A stretch of DNA of 29,688 bases from NCBI GenBank assembly GCA_002498725.1, contig DAIJ01000003.1:10849-40536 (forward strand), given 5' to 3'. The notes below the pieces were generated by a model, which did no database searches, was not told where the DNA came from, and worked only from the letters and a program-made list of their open reading frames with translations. Each line of letters begins with the position of its first letter. Position 1 is the first letter of the stretch. Below, one piece after another: positions 25,592 to 29,688 of this stretch. A program made the translations under genes and the position numbers. The stretch comes from Euryarchaeota archaeon UBA23. Its GTDB lineage: Archaea > Thermoplasmatota > Poseidoniia > Poseidoniales > Thalassarchaeaceae.

Positions 25592-27364
25592 TTATTCTAA
25601 AAGTCTTCCATTTACACCTAATTCTGAAAATCTGGACAACGGTTTAACTAATTCTGAACGAACATTTTTCACTTTTCTTGTGCTAATTTTCTGTTGTCCA
25701 TTTTCCATCTCAATTAAATAATTTACAACTTCTTTTTCGGATAATTCAGGGTAGTCAACTCTTTGATGTGCGCCGCGACTCTCTTCCCTTTGAAGTGCTG
25801 ATTTTATTGTAGCCTCAGCACTTTCTATTGAACCAAGCAAATCTAATGCCAAAGCCAGATCAATATATCCCTCCGCTGATGGCCGAACATCAACATCCAT
25901 AGATGCAACTTTCACCTCTTTGAGTTTCTTAAGACCGGTTGATAATCCCTCACCAGATCTAACAACACCACAGTGTTTCCACATAATATCTCTTACTTTT
26001 CTTTGAAGGGGCCTTGCTAGATTTTCCCCCTCTGAAGTTAGTAAGTCAAGTTCTTTATTTGCTGAAACTATGATGCTTTTATCTCTTATCTGTACTTCAA
26101 GACTGTCTGAAAATTTAGCCGCTTCCTCTCCTGCTATTTTGCCAAAAACTAGAATCTCTGCTAATGAATTCCCCCCCAGTCTATTAGCCCCGTGCAATCC
26201 TGCAGTACATTCTCCTGCTGCATAAAGTCCCTTTACACGAGTCGATTGAGTTTTGGGATCAACAACGACTCCACCCATACTGTAATGCGCTGTTGGTGCA
26301 ACTTCCATGGGTGATTTTGATATGTCCAACATCTGAGATTCCATGAATTGTCTATACATTCTTGGTAATTTTTCCATTATTTTTTCTTTACCTAAATGGC
26401 TAATATTCAACAATACTCCATTATTCTCTGTTCCGCGGCCTTCAATGATTTCAGAATAATTGGCTAATGCGACTCTGTCTCTAGTAGAAAGTTCCATTCT
26501 CTCCTTATCATAATTTTGCATAAACCTTTCACCAATAGAATTAGTCAGGATTCCACCTTCACCTCTAACTGCTTCAGTTACCAATGTGCCTGCCAGAGAT
26601 TCAGGGTGGACCATCCCAGTCGGATGAAACTGTACCATTTCCATGTCTGACAACTGGCAACCTGCTTCCAAAGCCAGCCTCATAGCATCTCCTGTATTTT
26701 CATCACGTCTTGACGAACTTCGTCTCCATATCCTGGTATGACCACCTGCAGCCAATATGACTGAATCCGCAAGATAAACACATCTTTCTCCGGAAACTAT
26801 GTCAAAAGCTAGTGCTCCAAAGCATAGTCTATTTCCATCTTTCTCACTAACTAACAATTTTGAAACATAGATCATATCTCTAATTGGTATATTAAGTTCT
26901 GAAACTTTATCCAAAAGCGTTGTTAGGATAACTCTTCCAGTATAATCACCGGCGTAACATGTTCTTCTGTATGTATGTGCTCCGAAGAAACGCTGGTCAA
27001 GTTCACCTTCATCATTTACAGCAAAGGATGCACCCCAATCAACCAACTCATTGACTCTATCAGGTGCTTCTTTGACAAGAACTTCTACAGTTTCCGGGTC
27101 AGCAATAAAATATCCGTCTTGATATGTATCCACGAAATGCTGAATCCAGTCATCTTCAGGATCTACATTCCCTAAAGCAGCATTTATCCCTCCAGAGGCT
27201 AATGCAGTGTGAGCATCATTTCTAACTCTCTTGCCAATCACCATTACTTCGCAGCCTTCCTCATGGGCTTCGATAGCGGCTCGTAAACCAGCTCCTCCCG
27301 AGCCAATTACTAATACATTACATATCTCAGTCCGATACCCTCTAGAGATCACGTTCTTCCCCAT
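25592..27364 (-). CDS. sdhA: Succinate dehydrogenase/fumarate reductase flavoprotein-like subunit
   Basis: A 590-residue FAD protein of the SdhA/FrdA/NadB family. Seen: dinucleotide-binding VLVIGSGGAGLRAAIEA near residue 18, AHTALASGGINAALG (His in the position of the covalent-flavin His of SdhA), AGDYTGRVILTTL, FHPTGM, EAVRGEGGIL, the substrate-site TAHYSMGGVVVD and the FAD-binding GLYAAGECTAGLHGANRLGGNSLAE. The C-terminal helical domain with R-rich segments is present, unlike short FrdA relatives. It would oxidise succinate in the TCA cycle. No iron-sulfur or membrane-anchor gene is adjacent, which is unusual; L-aspartate oxidase is the main alternative, but the HYSMGG wording favours SdhA. 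A single-gene transcript is likely. Confidence 0.85.
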   Translation of the reverse strand: MGKNVISRGYRTEICNVLVIGSGGAGLRAAIEAHEEGCEVMVIGKRVRNDAHTALASGGINAALGNVDPEDDWIQHFVDTYQDGYFIADPETVEVLVKEAPDRVNELVDWGASFAVNDEGELDQRFFGAHTYRRTCYAGDYTGRVILTTLLDKVSELNIPIRDMIYVSKLLVSEKDGNRLCFGALAFDIVSGERCVYLADSVILAAGGHTRIWRRSSSRRDENTGDAMRLALEAGCQLSDMEMVQFHPTGMVHPESLAGTLVTEAVRGEGGILTNSIGERFMQNYDKERMELSTRDRVALANYSEIIEGRGTENNGVLLNISHLGKEKIMEKLPRMYRQFMESQMLDISKSPMEVAPTAHYSMGGVVVDPKTQSTRVKGLYAAGECTAGLHGANRLGGNSLAEILVFGKIAGEEAAKFSDSLEVQIRDKSIIVSANKELDLLTSEGENLARPLQRKVRDIMWKHCGVVRSGEGLSTGLKKLKEVKVASMDVDVRPSAEGYIDLALALDLLGSIESAEATIKSALQREESRGAHQRVDYPELSEKEVVNYLIEMENGQQKISTRKVKNVRSELVKPLSRFSELGVNGRLLE

Positions 27365-27630
27365 TATACGGCAACAAAATAAAGAATATAATGTTGATGA
27401 TTAACGGCCCCCTTATTTAGCCAACGATTAATTAAAAAATATTATTCAAGAATGGATTTGATACAGATTAATTTTGTAAATGGTGCGAAAAATCAACAGC
27501 TCCCCTTTGGATAAAGGTATCGAATGGGTAGCGTCTATTTCGGCCTACTGAAAGTCCTATATTTCAGAAATATCAATCGGATGGGTCTAAGCAGAAACCC
27601 TTTGATTCAGGAATAAGAAGAGGTTTAGGC

Positions 27631-27738
27631 TTACTGTCGTGCCTGCTTTCTTGCTGCCTTACGGCGTCTTAACTTCTTCTTTCTCCACTTCCAGCGTTGC
27701 TTCCCGGCCTTCTTCCACGCACGGGAACCTCGCTTCAT
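27631..27738 (-). CDS. eL41-like ribosomal mini-protein
   Basis: A 35-residue, extremely basic product: 19 Lys or Arg, no acidic residue. The stretch WKWRKKKLRRRKAARKQARQ at 16-35 closely follows the eL41 pattern (KWRKKRMRRLKRKRRKMR in the textbook protein), which is a single helix at the subunit interface. Unlike the usual 24-25 residue eL41, it has about 12 extra N-terminal residues (MKRGSRAWKKAG). The ATG is at 27738; the frame is open further upstream but has no other ATG. It sits 61 nt downstream of tRNA-Arg on the same strand, so cotranscription is possible. Alternative: another short basic nucleic-acid-binding protein. Confidence 0.65.
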   Translation of the reverse strand: MKRGSRAWKKAGKQRWKWRKKKLRRRKAARKQARQ

Positions 27739-27799
27739 GCAGCGCGCCGACCTACTGGGTGTATTTGATGTAAACGGTGGCCTAGTACCGTTGTAGAAA

Positions 27800-27876
27800 T
27801 GGTGGGCAATACAGGATTCGAACCCGTGTCACCGGCTTAGAAGGCCAGCATGATATCCAGACTACACCAATCGCCC
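27800..27876 (-). tRNA. tRNA-Arg (UCU), CCA encoded
   Basis: The minus strand folds as a cloverleaf: acceptor GGGCGAT/ATTGCCC, D arm GTGTAGTCTGGATATCAT, anticodon stem CTGGC/GCCGG with loop CTTCTAA (anticodon TCT), T arm ACGGG-TTCGAAT-CCTGT, discriminator A, then genomic CCA at 27802-27800. No intron is visible. Confidence 0.93.
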
Positions 27877-27922
27877 TACCCTTCCGCGTGAGTAATCCTT
27901 TGTCAATACTGCACCCGATGGT

Positions 27923-28696
27923 TCACTCTGAATCCGCCACTTCTTCACCTTTAGGCTCAACACTTTGATTTAGAATACCGTCATCAAGCAGATCTTCTTT
28001 TATCTCTTCAATCCCTCTTCCAGTAGCAACAGCAATATCCTTTAATTTTCGATTGACTCTCTTGGAAGTAGATCTCAAATGAGTTAATGTATATATGATT
28101 CGAAGTATTGTTTCTAATATCGAGAGAAGAATTAGGCTGTTTACATATGATTCTGCAAGCTGAGGTATATTTTGGTATAGTTCTTCAAATTCGCTAATCT
28201 TCACAGATGTTGAACCCACTAGGAATACACCAAGTACTGCAAAAGGAAGCATTTTTGCAACATCTCGAGAAAGATCTTCAGTCCAGTAAGAAACAATTCT
28301 CACAGCACCCACTACAGAGGTGGCAATCATTGCATTACGCGAATGATCAGTTCCTTCTGATAGAAGAGTCAGTATTACAGCCATCACCAAAGTCCAGAAT
28401 GCAATCAGAGTAGGTATTGCTATTACATATTGTACTAAGAAGATAAAAGTTCTGAAGAATCCTTTGATTCTCCCCGTCATAGTGCTCTCATATTTCGATA
28501 GATCTAACGTTAGCAGATCTCTTCTTGCTAATTGTCTGTAGAATAAGTAAACAAAGGCAGAATATCCGGCAATAGCGATGATAGCAAGTAATGTTGGGAG
28601 GGTGTCTTGTCCAAACTCTTCAATCATTTGAATCAACTCAGTCGAAGTCGCAGGTACCTCCATAATAAACTCTAGAAGGACGATATTCTTCATCAT
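27923..28696 (-). CDS. Multi-pass membrane protein, unknown
   Basis: I do not recognise this family. From ATG 28696 it is 257 residues, with hydrophobic segments at about 33-55 (TLPTLLAIIAIAGYSAFVYLF), 83-112, 146-162 and 186-206. A charged C-terminal domain follows (RSTSKRVNRKLKDIAVATGRGIEEIKEDLL and an acidic end). A soluble tail after four spans could be regulatory or scaffold-like. The frame extends upstream to 28735, but the ATG at 28696 overlaps the stop of the SprT-like gene (ATGA), which is the common coupled arrangement here, so I choose it. It ends 46 bp before the tRNA-Arg gene. Confidence 0.7.
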   Translation of the reverse strand: MMKNIVLLEFIMEVPATSTELIQMIEEFGQDTLPTLLAIIAIAGYSAFVYLFYRQLARRDLLTLDLSKYESTMTGRIKGFFRTFIFLVQYVIAIPTLIAFWTLVMAVILTLLSEGTDHSRNAMIATSVVGAVRIVSYWTEDLSRDVAKMLPFAVLGVFLVGSTSVKISEFEELYQNIPQLAESYVNSLILLSILETILRIIYTLTHLRSTSKRVNRKLKDIAVATGRGIEEIKEDLLDDGILNQSVEPKGEEVADSE

Positions 28697-29244
28697 GCCG
28701 CTTTGTGTGAGAATGGTTTTGCACATTTGGGGCATCTTTTAGGTAGAGAAACTCTCCTTCTTTGCCAACTGTGGCCACATTCTCCGCAAATCCAAGATCT
28801 TTCTGGTAATTCAATTAAAATTTCTTCTCTCATTTTCTGGAGAGTTGGTGATTCCGAAAGCTTGGGTGCGGGTGCAATCTCTTCAACGATCTTAGTATGA
28901 ATCCCTCCGTGATCAATTAAACCTACAGCGTGCAAAAGCTCGTGTACTAATGTATGAAGGTAGAGTCGAGAATCTCCATGGAGTCTTGGATGAATCCCAA
29001 TTGTTATTGGGCCAGGGGATACCCTTAGTCTCCTCCTTCTAAATAATTCATGATGATTATATTCAAATCTCGTAATCCCTAATCTTTTTTCATTTTGGTC
29101 TAGCCAAATTAATTTCAATTGTTTCCCCAAGTGTCTCAAGAAAGGTGCATCTTCTTTTGAAAGCCTGCGTGTTAATTCCTCAAGTATTCCTTGTGGTAAC
29201 TGAGGAGATTCAGGAATCTGCACGTCCTCCCCCTCTTCGGCCAT
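28693..29244 (-). CDS. SprT-like zinc metalloprotein
   Basis: A 183-residue zincin-type protein. The metal site VHELLHAVGLIDHGGIH has HExxH at 101-105 with candidate third ligand H112 or H116. A C-terminal zinc ribbon follows: CGECGHSW (C153, C156) and CPKC (C171, C174). This order, zincin domain then zinc ribbon, is that of the SprT/Spartan-like family, some members of which digest DNA-protein crosslinks; activity here is unproven. An Arg-rich FRRRRLRV stretch (69-75) might contact nucleic acid. ATG 29244 is preferred over 29250 because GGAAGAGGG sits at ribosome-site distance from it. It is coupled to the downstream membrane gene and diverges from tRNA-Ala. Confidence 0.8.
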   Translation of the reverse strand: MAEEGEDVQIPESPQLPQGILEELTRRLSKEDAPFLRHLGKQLKLIWLDQNEKRLGITRFEYNHHELFRRRRLRVSPGPITIGIHPRLHGDSRLYLHTLVHELLHAVGLIDHGGIHTKIVEEIAPAPKLSESPTLQKMREEILIELPERSWICGECGHSWQRRRVSLPKRCPKCAKPFSHKAA

Positions 29245-29297
29245 ACCCATCCCTCTTCCATTTTCCTTAAATGGCCGTCGCAGGTGGCCGGCTCACT

Positions 29298-29374
29298 GGG
29301 CGTGTGGCGCAGCTTGGAAGCGCGCTTCCTTGGCATGGAAGAGGCCCCGAGTTCAAATCTCGGCACGTCCACCA
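29298..29374 (+). tRNA. tRNA-Ala (GGC), CCA encoded
   Basis: Cloverleaf parts: acceptor GGGCGTG/CACGTCC including the G3:U70 wobble that marks alanine tRNAs, D stem GCGC/GCGC, anticodon stem CTTCC/GGAAG with loop TTGGCAT (anticodon GGC), T arm CCGAG-TTCAAAT-CTCGG, discriminator A, then genomic CCA. No intron. Confidence 0.95.
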
Positions 29375-29450
29375 TAATTCGAAATTGTCGTTTTCTGGAG
29401 TTGTAAAGAAGATTGTTCATTTGATTGGGAAAAACCATTCCTCCTCTATC

Positions 29451-29457
29451 TTTTTTT
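29451..29457 (+). terminator. T-tract terminator downstream of tRNA-Ala
   Basis: A run of seven T about 77 bp past the tRNA 3' end, in an AT-rich gap before glnA. It is a plausible archaeal T-tract terminator, without a strong stem. Confidence 0.35.
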
Positions 29458-29561
29458 ATCATTTAAGCAATTAAATTCTCATATCCTAATCATTTGTTCA
29501 TAATAATGATTCTAAGTTGAATTAATAGGTAAATAATTATGGATACAGTATTCAAACGTTC

Positions 29562-29570
29562 ATATAATAA
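29562..29570 (+). promoter_or_regulatory. TATA box of the glutamine synthetase gene
   Basis: ATATAATAA centred at 29566, with initiation expected near 29591 and the ATG at 29595, so the mRNA should be almost leaderless. No Shine-Dalgarno sequence is seen before the ATG. Confidence 0.55.
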
Positions 29571-29594
29571 ACCGAGTAGTCTGCGGGTGCTTTT

Positions 29595-29688
29595 ATGGCG
29601 AACAAGTCTAAACTTGAGTACATCTGGCTAGATGGATATGAACCGACACAGAGCATGAGAAGCAAGACAATGGTTGTTTCAGACTTCT
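29595..29688 (+). CDS. glnA: Glutamine synthetase, eukaryotic-like type, N-terminal fragment
   Basis: Only the first 31 codons are inside the window. They include KLEYIWLDGYEPTQSMRSKT, a close match to the start of the beta-grasp domain of eukaryotic-type (GSII-like) glutamine synthetases, where E-Y-I-W-x-D-G and L-R-S-K-T are conserved. The enzyme makes glutamine from glutamate, ammonia and ATP, the main route of ammonia assimilation. A TATA box at 29562-29570 supports the ATG at 29595. The rest of the gene is off the window, so the catalytic domain cannot be checked. Confidence 0.75.
   Translation, partial: MANKSKLEYIWLDGYEPTQSMRSKTMVVSDF

Noticed and set aside
27391..27402. TGATGA resembling a C box of a C/D guide RNA
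   Set aside because: No matching D box or C'/D' pair at the right distance on the same strand.
29172..29462. 96-codon frame on the minus strand across the tRNA-Ala gene
   Set aside because: Its middle part is the antisense reading of tRNA-Ala, a well-known source of spurious proteins, and it overlaps the start of the SprT-like gene.
29539..29631. 30-codon frame overlapping the glutamine synthetase start
   Set aside because: It runs out of frame into glnA, overlaps its TATA box, and has no ribosome site or recognisable content.
1..29688. CRISPR array, insertion sequence, prophage or integrase site
   Set aside because: No spaced direct repeats, transposase or integrase motifs, or terminal inverted repeats were found; both tRNA genes are intact with no duplicated 3' end seen nearby.

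Overview
The window looks like a compact, AT-rich archaeal chromosome, most likely a marine planktonic euryarchaeon of the Marine Group II/III (Poseidoniia) type. Archaeal signs are an ABCE1/RLI ribosome-recycling ATPase, a DRG-type GTPase with TGS domain, a CTP-dependent (DUF120) riboflavin kinase, an archaeal-type NMN adenylyltransferase, a short archaeal-type triosephosphate isomerase, an eL41-like mini-protein, and TATA boxes placed for leaderless or nearly leaderless transcripts. GrpE, Rieske and UMF1/MFS genes fit the mixed gene content of that lineage. The lineage call is inference from gene content, not from a marker tree. No mobile element, CRISPR array, prophage or rRNA was seen.

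Layout. 1-5.1 kb: a truncated AttH/CrtC-like protein, a TPR protein, truA, ribK (opposite strand), a PqqB-like metallo-hydrolase and an alpha-oxoamine synthase. 5.1-8.1 kb: a small membrane protein, citrate synthase and a glycerophosphodiesterase-like protein whose catalytic HRG motif lies at its C-terminus. 8.2-13.4 kb: a UMF1-type transporter with a calcium-binding-like insert, tatC coupled to a DRG GTPase, and an unknown gene coupled to nadM. 13.4-23.6 kb, all minus strand: a secreted alpha/beta-hydrolase lipoprotein, a Rieske oxygenase coupled to grpE, ABCE1, two squalene/phytoene synthase paralogues, then sucD-sucC. 23.7-29.7 kb: a sugar-nucleotidyltransferase, tpiA, a 21-residue cysteine-rich peptide, an SdhA-like flavoprotein, an eL41-like gene, tRNA-Arg(UCU), a membrane protein coupled to an SprT-like zinc protein, tRNA-Ala(GGC), and the start of glutamine synthetase.

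Together citrate synthase, succinyl-CoA ligase, an SdhA-like subunit, TPI, a Rieske oxygenase and several cofactor genes (riboflavin, NAD) suggest an aerobic heterotroph, with protein export (Tat, lipoprotein) and isoprenoid C30/C40 synthesis. Four-base stop/start overlaps are frequent, so many pairs are probably translationally coupled.

The observations most worth checking are: (i) the 21-aa, 9-Cys metallothionein-like gene with a well-placed TATA box; (ii) the apparently circularly permuted GDPD barrel; (iii) the ABCE1 that has lost most of the cysteines that normally hold its two [4Fe-4S] clusters; (iv) the transporter with a TSP3/dockerin-like insert; and (v) the 35-aa eL41-like protein, which has an N-terminal extension.
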